From NCBI GenBank assembly GCA_964463485.1, contig CAYXDO010000171.1, forward strand, positions 1 to 22,731: a stretch of 22,731 bases of DNA, given 5' to 3'. The position numbers were made by a program, and so were the translations under genes. Shown piece by piece: positions 1 through 7,303 of the stretch (position 1 is the stretch's first letter; each line of letters opens with the position of its first letter). This DNA comes from CAYXDO01 sp964463485. GTDB taxonomy: Bacteria > Myxococcota > Kuafuiibacteriia > Kuafuiibacteriales > Kuafuiibacteriaceae. A model generated the notes under the pieces. The model was not told the DNA's origin. It made no database searches and saw only the letters and a program-made list of their open reading frames with translations.

Positions 1-156
1 TCTGACATCCGAATCTGACATCCGAATCTGACATCCGAATCTGACATCCGAATCTGACATCCGAGTCCGACATCCGAGTCCGACATCCGAGTCCGACGTC
101 CGAGTCCGACATCCGAGTCAGACATCCGACCTCCGAGTCCGACCTCCGAGTCCGAC
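1..156. repeat. 13-bp tandem repeat array, about 11.5 copies
   Basis: Positions 1-117 are nine head-to-tail 13-bp units. The first four are TCTGACATCCGAA and later ones drift to TCCGACATCCGAG. At 118-137 one unit gains an extra 7-mer, and 138-156 carry one and a half more copies. Each unit can be read as a 6-mer (TCNGAC) plus a 7-mer (ATCCGAR). The array starts at the window edge, so its true length is unknown. The period is not a multiple of three. The early units contain TGA on the plus strand, and the minus strand has a TGA (TCA at 118-120), so a coding role looks unlikely. The less diverged copies lie at the left end. Confidence 0.9.
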
Positions 157-261
157 GGTCCAGGAAAAATGGACGCATTGAGGCGTTCGGGTTGCTCGAT
201 TTCGAGGCGAATCGTAGCGCTCCCGGACAACTCATCGATCGAGGAATTCGACTCGTCGCCC

Positions 262-290
262 TTGGCAAGAACCCCCGTCCATTGTACTCA
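262..290 (+). promoter_or_regulatory. possible sigma70-type promoter for the lipoprotein gene
   Basis: TTGGCA at 262-267 matches five of six bases of the -35 consensus. A 17-nt spacer follows, then TACTCA at 285-290, a poor -10 element. The gene starts at 328. No other promoter-like sequence was seen in 157-327, and that stretch holds no convincing gene. This is a weak, purely motif-based call. Confidence 0.22.
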
Positions 291-327
291 TGGGGGGAGA
301 GGTCGGCTGTCCGGCCCGAAGTGAGTC

Positions 328-2370
328 ATGAAGACCCGATTGATCGCACTCGCCATTGCCGCGTTCGTAGGGAGTTCCTGCGCAGACGACGAAGTCACGG
401 GGTTAGGCGACGGCCCCTCTGCCGACGGCCAACTCGATGGGTCGACGCAGGACTCCGGCCGCCCACAAGACGCGAGCCCCGAGGATTCCGAGCTCTCGAC
501 TGACGACGGCTCTACGAACACCGACGGGTCTACGAACACCGACGGGTCTACGAACACCGACGGGTCTACGAACACCGACGGCTCTACGAATACCGACGGC
601 TCCGTGGATTCCGACGGCTCCGTGGATTCCGACGGCTCCGTGGATTCCGACGGCTCCGTGGCTTCCGATGGCTCCGCGATTTTGGACGCGTTCGTTGACA
701 CCGATGCCTTCGTAGACGCCGACGCATCCGTCGATCCAGACGCGTCCGTTGACACCGATGGTTCCTCGGATTCCGACGTATCCATCGACACCGATGGTTC
801 CGCAGACACCGACGGCTCTGCAGACGCCGCGGGACCCAGCGACGCATCCCCAACCGACGGGCCGGCCCTGGATGCTTCAGCCGCTGACGCGCAGCCGAGT
901 GGAGACTCCGGTCCTGCGCCTTCGGATTCTGGGTTGGCTTCGGACGCGGCAGCCTCGGACAGCGGGTATGACGGCGGGAGCTTGCAGGACTTCTGTTCGG
1001 GTAGCGGCTCGACCGTTCAGGTCGGCGGCGGAGGTGAGTGTTCTGGAACGATCGCCCAGAACACGTTCCGCTTCGCCGTTTGCACCTGCGAAGACCTCGA
1101 AGCGAACGCGAACCTCGACGTCGACGCCTTCGATTCCCGAGTCGGCCCGCACGGAGCGGCCAACATCATCGACGACGGTGACATCGGTGTGAACGGTACG
1201 CTCGCTCTTCCGGGCAAGCTCACCGACCTCGGATCGGTCTTCGTCAGCGGAGGCAGCTTTGCGGTCGGAGGCCAGAGTCGGGTCACTCGAAACGTATATG
1301 CGGCCGCGGACGCCACAGGCCAGAGCTCGGCTACTCACCTCGAACGCAACCTTTATGTAGGTGGCAACGTCACAGGCCGCTTCGAGATTTCGGGAGATTT
1401 GATTCTCCCGGCGAGTGCCACAATCGATCCGTCCACGACCATCGGCGGCCAGATCCTTCGCCAGGATCTCCCGCCGATCGAGCCCTGTTCGTGCGACCCG
1501 AGCGAGCTGCTCGATATCCACGGCTTCGTGGCGTTCGGAGCCGCGCACAACGACAACGCCCAGATCGCGCTCGACCCAGACACGTGGTCCGCCGGCCTCG
1601 GTCCCAGCCAGCTCGAGCTTCCCTGTGGTCGTTATTATTTGCGAGGGATTCATCACCCGAATAGCCTGGACCTTCGGGCCACTGGCCGCACGGTGTTGTA
1701 CGTGGATGGTGATTTCGAGGTCCAAAGCTCGCTCAAAGTGGAAATTGCGCCCGGGGCCGAGCTCGACATCTTCATCACCGGAGCGCTCATTCCCGGCGCG
1801 TCGCTTCGATTCGGCGATGAGTCTCAACCCTCGAAAGTGCGAACGTACGTGGCGGGCGGCGGCGCCATCTCGATGTCCGGCAGCTCCGTCTTCGGCGGCA
1901 ACCTCTACGCCCCGCGCGCCTTCGTTCAATTCAACAGCGCGGCAACTCTCTACGGCTCGATCTTTGGCCGCTTCGTGCGCTTCGACGCTCAATCGGACGT
2001 GCACTTCGACAGCGCCATTCGCTCAGAGGGTGAGTCTTGCGAACCGCCCCCACCCGATGCCGGCGTCGACGGCGGGACGATCGCGCCAGACGCAAGCGGC
2101 CTCGACGCCGGCGTCCCGGCGTCAGACGCAGGGACGACCGACACCGGGACGACCGACACCGGGACCCCCGCCGACGACGCTGGTCAAAGCGGGGACGCAT
2201 CTCTCGACGCAGGTGTGCCCGCCGCCTGCAGCAAGTGTTATGACTGCCCGGGAACGCAAGCGTGTATCAAGGATCCGACTCAGACGATCGGTTCGTGCGG
2301 GCCGTGTATCAACGACCTGAGCTGCTGCGCCGGCGAAATTTGCGTCGCCGGTGAGTGTCTGGGCTTCTGA
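328..2370 (+). CDS. Large repeat-rich surface lipoprotein with beta-solenoid-like domain and Cys-rich tail
   Basis: Predicted 680-residue lipoprotein of unknown function. Residues 1-20 form a short signal peptide (MKTRLIALAIAAFVGSSC) ending in a lipobox-like GSSC, so Cys19 is the likely lipidation site. Residues about 60-115 are hexapeptide repeats, DGSTNT five times then DGSVDS-type four times, encoded by near-identical 18-bp units. They grade into looser Asp/Ser/Ala repeats to about residue 215. Residues about 222-565 contain many short Gly/Asn-turned strands (VNGTLALPG, VGGNVTGRFEISGDLIL). This resembles the DUF7305 or polymer-forming, parallel-beta-helix type of fold; the assignment is inference. 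A second DAG/GTTDTG linker leads to a 48-residue C-terminal region with ten cysteines, probably disulfide-bonded. The ATG at 328 is preceded by a weak GAAGTGAG. The architecture fits an outer-membrane or cell-surface protein held on an acidic stalk. No catalytic motif was seen. Confidence 0.85.
   Translation: MKTRLIALAIAAFVGSSCADDEVTGLGDGPSADGQLDGSTQDSGRPQDASPEDSELSTDDGSTNTDGSTNTDGSTNTDGSTNTDGSTNTDGSVDSDGSVDSDGSVDSDGSVASDGSAILDAFVDTDAFVDADASVDPDASVDTDGSSDSDVSIDTDGSADTDGSADAAGPSDASPTDGPALDASAADAQPSGDSGPAPSDSGLASDAAASDSGYDGGSLQDFCSGSGSTVQVGGGGECSGTIAQNTFRFAVCTCEDLEANANLDVDAFDSRVGPHGAANIIDDGDIGVNGTLALPGKLTDLGSVFVSGGSFAVGGQSRVTRNVYAAADATGQSSATHLERNLYVGGNVTGRFEISGDLILPASATIDPSTTIGGQILRQDLPPIEPCSCDPSELLDIHGFVAFGAAHNDNAQIALDPDTWSAGLGPSQLELPCGRYYLRGIHHPNSLDLRATGRTVLYVDGDFEVQSSLKVEIAPGAELDIFITGALIPGASLRFGDESQPSKVRTYVAGGGAISMSGSSVFGGNLYAPRAFVQFNSAATLYGSIFGRFVRFDAQSDVHFDSAIRSEGESCEPPPPDAGVDGGTIAPDASGLDAGVPASDAGTTDTGTTDTGTPADDAGQSGDASLDAGVPAACSKCYDCPGTQACIKDPTQTIGSCGPCINDLSCCAGEICVAGECLGF
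508..669 (+). repeat. 18-bp coding tandem repeats (nine units) inside the lipoprotein gene
   Basis: Nine in-frame 18-bp units. Five read GGSTCTACGAAYACCGAC and four read GGCTCCGTGGMTTCCGAY. They encode DGSTNT and DGSVDS hexapeptides. Copies within each class are almost identical at the DNA level, including synonymous sites, which points to recent expansion or gene conversion. Because the unit is a multiple of three, a copy-number change would alter stalk length without breaking the frame. Confidence 0.92.
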
Positions 2371-2398
2371 ACTCATGCCCGCCGGCGGTCGCGGCAAC

Positions 2399-3388
2399 TC
2401 ATTGCGTGAAACGCTGACTCAAATTCCGCGCCACAGCCGCCTTCAACGCTCGCTCGATCACTTCGAGGCTCGCCCCGAGCGAGTGATCGTCGTCCACGAC
2501 CTCGAGCGTCACCGAGTCCCTTCTCGCAACCGCCTCCGACCCTGAGACGGGCACGGTGTCGTCTCTGCGCCCGTGGATGATCAGGGCGGGCACCCGGATC
2601 GGCGGGCGCGGATCGCGCCGGAGCGCGTCGTCGATCAGCTCGGGACCGATCGGTTCCAAACGTCCGCGCGCGTAATGCATGACCTCGACGAAGCCGTTTT
2701 CTCGCCAGGTTTGAATGGCGCGTTCGCCGTACTTTTCTCTCAGGCGGGGTCCAAAGTCGAAGGCGGGCGCGAGCAGCAAGAGCGAAACGACTCTCGGATC
2801 CTCATTGGCCAACAGCGAAGCCACATACCCGCCGAGGCTCGAGCCCACCAGGACGGTGCGCTCGAACATCGCCCTTCGCGCCACCTCCAGGGCTCGTCCG
2901 ACGCTGAAGCTCCGAAAGTCCCCCGAGTCGAGCTCCGGAGCTCGGAACCGCACGCGCATGGGCTCGAGCACCTTGCGCGCATGAGTGGCCTTCGTCGACT
3001 GGGCGCTGGAAGCAAACCCATGCAAGTACAACACGCCCTCGAGCTCGGGCTCCTTGGGTAAGTCGAAGCTCGCGCCCGAAGAATCCTCGCCGAAGCGCGC
3101 CACACTCTCGACGAGACCCACGAGATCGATCCCCAGCTCGGAGGGTCGCGCCGATCGGAGAGTTTCGACCGACTTCGCGAGGAGCTTCTCGAACCCAGCT
3201 TGGTGACCTCTCCCCCGTTTTTCGAGCGCAGCCTCGAGCTGCGCCAGACCCTTGGCGGCCAAAGCATTCGACGACCGGCCAGCCGACCGGAGCTCCCGCC
3301 AAAGTTCCTCGAAAGACTCGTGCGCGAGGAGCGGCTCTCCGTTGTGGTGATGTTGAAGCGCCGCTCCGAGCAGATCGTCGATACTCAT
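2399..3388 (-). CDS. DUF309 domain fused to YqiA-like alpha/beta hydrolase
   Basis: 329-residue two-domain protein. Residues 1-80 carry a DUF309-like helical motif, HHHNGEPLLAHESFEELWRE, matching the family's H..G....AHE..E..WR signature. From about residue 115 there is an alpha/beta hydrolase resembling YqiA/UPF0227 esterases: oxyanion-side LYLHGFASS, nucleophile elbow GSSLGG (Ser184), a probable acid in HGRRDDTVP (Asp276) and His302 in DDDHSL. The triad is complete, so it is probably active on esters or thioesters; the substrate cannot be read from the sequence. ATG 3388 was chosen over TTG 3394 because GAGGTGAG sits seven bases upstream. The Nudix stop codon lies inside that ribosome-binding region, so the two genes are probably translationally coupled. 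Confidence 0.85.
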   Translation of the reverse strand: MSIDDLLGAALQHHHNGEPLLAHESFEELWRELRSAGRSSNALAAKGLAQLEAALEKRGRGHQAGFEKLLAKSVETLRSARPSELGIDLVGLVESVARFGEDSSGASFDLPKEPELEGVLYLHGFASSAQSTKATHARKVLEPMRVRFRAPELDSGDFRSFSVGRALEVARRAMFERTVLVGSSLGGYVASLLANEDPRVVSLLLLAPAFDFGPRLREKYGERAIQTWRENGFVEVMHYARGRLEPIGPELIDDALRRDPRPPIRVPALIIHGRRDDTVPVSGSEAVARRDSVTLEVVDDDHSLGASLEVIERALKAAVARNLSQRFTQ

Positions 3389-3395
3389 TTTCAAC

Positions 3396-4097
3396 TCACC
3401 TCGTGGAGCTCAGTCGGTCGCGAAGTCGTCGCAAACCCAACTCCGTCTTGGCGTCGGCGATCCAGACTTGGGACGGATCGGCGGGGCGCGACGACGCTGC
3501 GAGCTCGAGCGCCTGCCCCAGCGTCAGGATCACCGGCTGCGCACCTTCTTCGAACGGGCTCCCGTCGCCAGGAGGACAGCGCTCGGAGGCCGAGAGGAGC
3601 TGCGCCTGAGTGGCTCTCGCGGCGATCAGATGAATCTCTTCGGTCAGTGTGCCGGGCAGGACGAAGAAAGGGGGGCCGAGATGCGAGAAGCTCGTTTCTG
3701 GAAGGTCGAGCCCGACCTCCTCGAGGACTTCTCGCCGCGCACACCCGAGTGGGTCCTCGGGACTCTCGATGATTCCGGCGACGAGCTCGGTGCACAACGG
3801 GTGCCCGGAGACGCGGGACTGGGCATATCGAACTTGGCGACGGAGCCACACCAAGGCGTCGTCCGGGCGCTCCGCGGGTGCGTACAACGCGACGACCGCA
3901 GCGTTCCGTCGATGCGGATCGCGGTCGATGAAGTCGACGACGAACACGTCGGTGCGCGTTCCATCGTCGAGCAGCGTCTTCACGCGGTGTCGGTGACGCC
4001 GCAGGAATCCCTCTCCCGGGCCGCTAAGCAAGGTGACGTCTTGGATGAGCTCGATGCCGATGGCGAGCGGCCCCGGCCACTTTCGTTCTTCGCTCAC
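3396..4097 (-). CDS. Nudix hydrolase (ADP-ribose pyrophosphatase-like)
   Basis: A complete Nudix box (GX5EX7REUXEEXGU) is present: G-I-I-E-S-P-E, seven residues, then REVLEEVGL. It binds Mg2+ and cleaves nucleoside diphosphates linked to another moiety. The preceding segment (RRQVRYA, ELVAGIIE) resembles ADP-ribose/NDP-sugar pyrophosphatases of the NudF/TrgB type, but the substrate is not certain. About 233 residues from GTG 4097. A longer form from GTG 4160 is open (254 residues) but would begin two bases from the divergent gene at 4163 and adds a low-complexity leader. No good ribosome-binding site marks either start. First gene of a two-gene minus-strand operon with the DUF309/hydrolase gene. 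No ATG exists in the 5' part of the frame. Confidence 0.85.
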   Translation of the reverse strand: MSEERKWPGPLAIGIELIQDVTLLSGPGEGFLRRHRHRVKTLLDDGTRTDVFVVDFIDRDPHRRNAAVVALYAPAERPDDALVWLRRQVRYAQSRVSGHPLCTELVAGIIESPEDPLGCARREVLEEVGLDLPETSFSHLGPPFFVLPGTLTEEIHLIAARATQAQLLSASERCPPGDGSPFEEGAQPVILTLGQALELAASSRPADPSQVWIADAKTELGLRRLRDRLSSTR

Positions 4098-4162
4098 TCC
4101 TCGGCTGTAGCCCGATTCTCCGATCCCGTCGACGTTTCCGCTCCTTCGTTGTATCCACACGC

Positions 4163-4813
4163 GTGGCCATCGGAACGATCGTACGGGTTTGGCAGGAAAC
4201 GCCCAGGCTCCACGGCGTCGCGGTCGACGTAGATTTCGGCGACACGCACGCGCGCCCCGGGCAGTACGTCAAGGTCGAGGTGGGCCAACACGCGACGGAC
4301 GCCTCGTCCAAACAAGTCATCCCCCTCGCGCTGGCCACCGCGCCAGGTGTCCGCCCCGTGGAGTTGCTCTTCGATGCCTCTGCTCGGCCCCAAGTCGCGG
4401 CCGGCGAGCGTATCGATCTCGGCTCACCTGAAGGTCGGGGCTTCGACCTCGATTCTTTTGCAGGCCTCGATATCTTGGTCTTTGCCGTCGGGAGCGCCAT
4501 GTCGGCCGCGCGCGCGGTGCTCGACGCCATCACCGCTCGTCGTGCGGAGTTTGGTCGAGTCACCTTCTTCTACGGCGCTCGATCGGAACTGGAGCATGCC
4601 TACCGAGAGCGTGACCCGCTGTGGACCGCCGCGCGGATCGACGTTCGCCGCTCGACCGACCTCGATTGGGTCCAAGATCGCTTTCGGGCCGCTCCGGTCC
4701 CGCTCGAAAACGCGGTGGCGCTCGTCGTCGGTTTGCCTGAGATGGAACGCGCGGTCCGCGAAGTCTTGGTCGCTCACGGCTTGCGCGCGGACCGAATTTT
4801 CTCGAATTTCTGA
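4163..4813 (+). CDS. Ferredoxin-NADP reductase-like FAD/NAD-binding oxidoreductase
   Basis: 216-residue flavoprotein-like reductase. The N-terminal barrel carries RPGQYVKVEVG, near the usual FAD-binding RxYS/PGQY region, though the Arg-x-Tyr-Ser part is weak. The C-terminal half has a nucleotide-binding segment (LVFAVGSAMSAARAVLD) and a closing VVGLPEMERAVREVLVAHG, followed by an aromatic C-terminal end (FSNF), as in the FNR/cytochrome-b5-reductase group. No C-terminal [2Fe-2S] cysteine cluster is present, so it needs a separate electron acceptor. The start is GTG 4163, with no clear ribosome-binding site. Its stop is three bases before ygfZ, so the two are very likely one transcript. An alternative is a PyrK-like electron-transfer subunit, but the iron-sulfur cysteines of PyrK are missing. 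Confidence 0.75.
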   Translation: MAIGTIVRVWQETPRLHGVAVDVDFGDTHARPGQYVKVEVGQHATDASSKQVIPLALATAPGVRPVELLFDASARPQVAAGERIDLGSPEGRGFDLDSFAGLDILVFAVGSAMSAARAVLDAITARRAEFGRVTFFYGARSELEHAYRERDPLWTAARIDVRRSTDLDWVQDRFRAAPVPLENAVALVVGLPEMERAVREVLVAHGLRADRIFSNF

Positions 4814-4816
4814 GTC

Positions 4817-5788
4817 ATGAACGAAACGCTCGATCAACAGATTCAAACGCTCCAAGAACACGCTGGGGTGAGACTGAGACCCGAGGTCCACAGCCTGGAG
4901 GTCACGGGTCCGGACCACGTTCGGTTCCTGAACGGCATGCTCACCGCCGACGTCAACAAGCTCGCCGTCGGCGAGGGATCCATCGCCGTGAAGACGAGTC
5001 CCAAAGGCCGCATCGAAGCGGTCGTGCGGGTCCGAAGGGCACCGAGCTCCTTGTGGCTCGAGGCGATCGATCCGGTGGCCGCGCCCCTGCTCCAGACGCT
5101 CGCAAAGTTCGTGATCATGGACGACGTCACGATCACGCCTCGCCCCCATGACGTGCTCACCGTGCTGGGACCTCGCGCTCCGGTCATCATCAGCGGCGCC
5201 CTGGGACACGAGCTCGACTTGGCACCCAACGCCTTCCTGGCCCTCGGAGACGTCGTCGTGATCGCCGACCGAACGCTAGGTGTCCCCGGCTTCGAGCTGC
5301 ACGTGCCTGAGGGTCTGGGACCCGATTGGGTACACCGAGTCACTTCGCTCGGAGCCACCCAGGTGTCGAGCGAGGCCACGGACGCCGTCCGGATCTTCGC
5401 AGGCTGGCCCATCGACGGCCGCGACCTCGACTCCGACGTCTTCCCCATGGAGGTGAGTGCGCTCGACCAAGCGATCTCATACTCGAAGGGGTGCTACGTG
5501 GGGCAGGAGGTCGTGTCGCGGGCAAAAAATCTGGGGCATGTCAATTATAGAATGGTGGGCCTCGAAATCACCGATGGACCCGCTGTCGAGCGAAGTCCAA
5601 TCGTGCTCGAGGATGAGTCTTCGGGACAAACTGAGTTGTCGAAATCCGTCGGCGAAGTGAGATCCGTGGCCACCATCGGCCCACGAACCATCGCCCTCGC
5701 CTTCGTCCATCGCAAAGTGCTCGACGGCAGCCGGGTCCGCATCGGCCCGGCGCAGGCGTCCGTGGTTGCGCTCCCGTTCGACGCCTGA
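4817..5788 (+). CDS. ygfZ: Folate-binding YgfZ/GcvT-fold protein (Fe-S cluster maturation)
   Basis: 323 residues with the YgfZ signature KGCYVGQE (Lys224, Cys226) in the second half, preceded by PMEVSALDQAISYSKG. The N-terminal part (LEVTGPDHVRFLNGMLTADV) matches the GcvT/YgfZ opening motif. In characterised bacteria YgfZ uses tetrahydrofolate and supports assembly or repair of certain [4Fe-4S] enzymes, including the tRNA-modifying enzyme MiaB. The ATG at 4817 lies three bases after the reductase stop, in the context TGAGTCATG. The gene is complete and convergent with the HisB-like gene downstream. The tight coupling to a flavin reductase suggests, but does not prove, a redox link to Fe-S or folate chemistry. 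Confidence 0.92.
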   Translation: MNETLDQQIQTLQEHAGVRLRPEVHSLEVTGPDHVRFLNGMLTADVNKLAVGEGSIAVKTSPKGRIEAVVRVRRAPSSLWLEAIDPVAAPLLQTLAKFVIMDDVTITPRPHDVLTVLGPRAPVIISGALGHELDLAPNAFLALGDVVVIADRTLGVPGFELHVPEGLGPDWVHRVTSLGATQVSSEATDAVRIFAGWPIDGRDLDSDVFPMEVSALDQAISYSKGCYVGQEVVSRAKNLGHVNYRMVGLEITDGPAVERSPIVLEDESSGQTELSKSVGEVRSVATIGPRTIALAFVHRKVLDGSRVRIGPAQASVVALPFDA

Positions 5789-5801
5789 GGCGCGAATCTC
5801 T

Positions 5802-5843
5802 CACTCGACGTCGCACTCGTACTCTTGCTCGTGCTCGCGCTCG
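5802..5843. repeat. Imperfect hexanucleotide repeat (NNCTCG)n
   Basis: Seven consecutive hexamers, CACTCG, ACGTCG, CACTCG, TACTCT, TGCTCG, TGCTCG and CGCTCG, lie between the convergent ends of ygfZ and the HisB-like gene. They are degenerate. No terminator hairpin with a T-tract was seen in this 77-bp gap. Confidence 0.6.
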
Positions 5844-5865
5844 ATCCACTGCGCGTCGAATCCCG

Positions 5866-6510
5866 TCACATCGACCGGCGGCGGCGGTCATCGGTTCGAG
5901 AAGCCATGAGGAGCGCCCGCCCCATCGCTCGCGCTGCGCACTCGAAAATTCGCGATCGATTTTCGCCGCTCTCTTCGACGAGATGCAGCGTCAAACCGGA
6001 CTCCGAGGCCAACTCCGAGGAGAACACGTCGAGCAGATCGAGCTCGTCGCTCCGCTTGGAGACTTTGAAAGATGAGTAGGGTCCTCTTCCCAGATCGACG
6101 TACGTCGACATGACCGCGTCGAGAGTCGCGACGGTCGCCGACCCGACGGCTTCCACCCCCGAGTGCTCGCCGAGTGCCTCGACGAAAGCTCGACCCAGCG
6201 CCGCTCCGATTTCCCCGTATTGTTGGGCGGACGACCCCCCACCGCGGACCACGACCTTCAGATCGAAGAGCGACTCTGCAGCAAGAGTTTCCAGCATTTG
6301 ATTGAGGCGAGGGTCTGAGGTGGACGCCTCTGCCCTCCCTGAGCCGTCGAGATCGATCGCGACCGTGACATCGAGAGTCGAAGTTCTCCTCTTCGTAGTG
6401 GAAATCCGCCGCCGCCTGGAATCGCCGTCGTCGCGGATCGGAACGGGCAGGCGGGGCTCGTCCTGAGGAGCAACGTGACCGTTCTTCTTTCGAGGGCGTC
6501 TTGTACCCAC
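5866..6510 (-). CDS. HisB-fold (imidazoleglycerol-phosphate dehydratase-like) protein lacking metal-binding residues
   Basis: 214 residues. From residue 38 it can be laid along HisB with few gaps: TTKRRTSTLDVTVAIDLDG (HisB RxTxET..v.l.LDG), NQMLETLAAESLFDL (HisB DHML....H), GEIGAALGRAFVEALG (HisB ED.....G.A...ALG), YVDLGRGPYSSFK (HisB vDlsGRP) and TLHLVEESGENRSRIFE (HisB TLHl..G.NdHH..E). The histidine motifs that bind the two Mn2+ ions are replaced: DHM by NQM, DxHHxxE by AQQYGE, and NDHH by NRSR. Only three His occur in the whole protein. It is therefore unlikely to be a dehydratase. GTG 6510 is the only ordinary start, since an in-frame TGA lies 12 bases upstream, and GGAGG is two bases away. 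It adds an Arg/Lys-rich leader of about 37 residues. The gene is divergent from the ABC operon. Confidence 0.75.
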   Translation of the reverse strand: MGTRRPRKKNGHVAPQDEPRLPVPIRDDGDSRRRRISTTKRRTSTLDVTVAIDLDGSGRAEASTSDPRLNQMLETLAAESLFDLKVVVRGGGSSAQQYGEIGAALGRAFVEALGEHSGVEAVGSATVATLDAVMSTYVDLGRGPYSSFKVSKRSDELDLLDVFSSELASESGLTLHLVEESGENRSRIFECAARAMGRALLMASRTDDRRRRSM

Positions 6511-6572
6511 GGCCTCCGCATATCACGAAACGCAGTGTTCGAAAAAAATGCGACTCCGAATTCAGCGTTTTC

Positions 6573-6602
6573 TTGACGTCGGGAGCGCGCCGTACCTAGT
6601 TC
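6573..6602 (+). promoter_or_regulatory. possible promoter of the five-gene ABC operon
   Basis: TTGACG at 6573-6578 is a good -35 match. Spaced 18 bp away, TAGTTC at 6597-6602 is a poor -10. If it is used, transcription would start close to the ATG at 6608, giving a nearly leaderless mRNA. That would fit the absence of a Shine-Dalgarno sequence there. Motif-only evidence. Confidence 0.25.
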
Positions 6603-6607
6603 TGCGC

Positions 6608-7300
6608 ATGCCTGCGATCGTGGAGCTCAACTCCGTAGTCAAAGATTACCCTCTCGGAAACCTGGTCGTCCGCGCGCTCAAAGGGGTCGACCTGGCCATC
6701 GAGCAAGGCGAGTTCACGACGATCGCAGGCCCGTCTGGAAGCGGCAAGACGACTCTTCTGAATTTGATCGGTTGTGTGGATGTGCCCACGTCGGGAGTCG
6801 TTCGAGTGGATGGCGAGGAGACGGCGCTCTTGAACGACTCGGCCCTGACCGTATTGAGGCTCCACCACCTCGGGTTCATCTTCCAGAGCTTCAACTTGAT
6901 TCAGGTCCTGAACCTCTTTCAGAACGTCGAATTTCCGCTCCTGCTGCAAGGAAAGATGTCGAAGGTCGAGCGCGAGCGAAGAGTCCATGAGATCGTGGAC
7001 AAAGTCGGGCTCACGCCGCAGCTGAAGCAGCGCCCGAACGAGCTCTCCGGCGGTCAGCGCCAACGCGTGGCCATCGCGCGGGCGCTCGTCACCAAACCGA
7101 AGATCGTGCTCGCCGACGAGCCCACCGCGAACCTCGACTCGGAGACCGGCAAGAGCATCATCGATCTGATGAAAGACTTGAACAAATCGGATCAGACGAC
7201 CTTCATTTTCTCGACTCACGACCAAAATGTCATGGACCGAGCCGACCGAATCGTCCGCATCGCCGACGGAGTGATCGTCGACCGCGGCGCAAGGGCCTGA
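6608..7300 (+). CDS. ABC transporter ATP-binding protein, LolD/MacB type
   Basis: 230-residue ATPase with a complete nucleotide-binding set: Walker A GPSGSGKT (residues 41-48), Q-loop FIFQSFNLIQVLN, signature LSGGQ (146-150), Walker B IVLADEPT, D-loop NLDSETG and H-loop STHD. The FQ.FNL segment and overall length are typical of LolD/MacB/FtsE-type ATPases that drive FtsX-fold permeases from the cytoplasmic side. ATG 6608 was chosen because the 20 residues added by the upstream in-frame ATG 6548 are not family-like. First gene of the operon; its stop is three bases before the first permease ATG. LolD is possible by similarity, but the partner genes differ from classical LolCDE, so no symbol is given. 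Confidence 0.92.
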   Translation: MPAIVELNSVVKDYPLGNLVVRALKGVDLAIEQGEFTTIAGPSGSGKTTLLNLIGCVDVPTSGVVRVDGEETALLNDSALTVLRLHHLGFIFQSFNLIQVLNLFQNVEFPLLLQGKMSKVERERRVHEIVDKVGLTPQLKQRPNELSGGQRQRVAIARALVTKPKIVLADEPTANLDSETGKSIIDLMKDLNKSDQTTFIFSTHDQNVMDRADRIVRIADGVIVDRGARA

Positions 7301-7303
7301 GCC

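Noticed and set aside
1..156. CRISPR array
   Set aside because: Units are contiguous 13-mers with no spacers.
288..809. Minus-strand ORF with EPSEST/EPSVFV repeats
   Set aside because: It is the antisense reading of the 18-bp coding repeats of the lipoprotein, which has a signal peptide and cysteine-rich tail that this frame lacks.
2379..2388. CCGCCGGCGG palindrome as a terminator of the lipoprotein gene
   Set aside because: A 10-bp palindrome with no loop and no T-tract; common by chance in GC-rich DNA.
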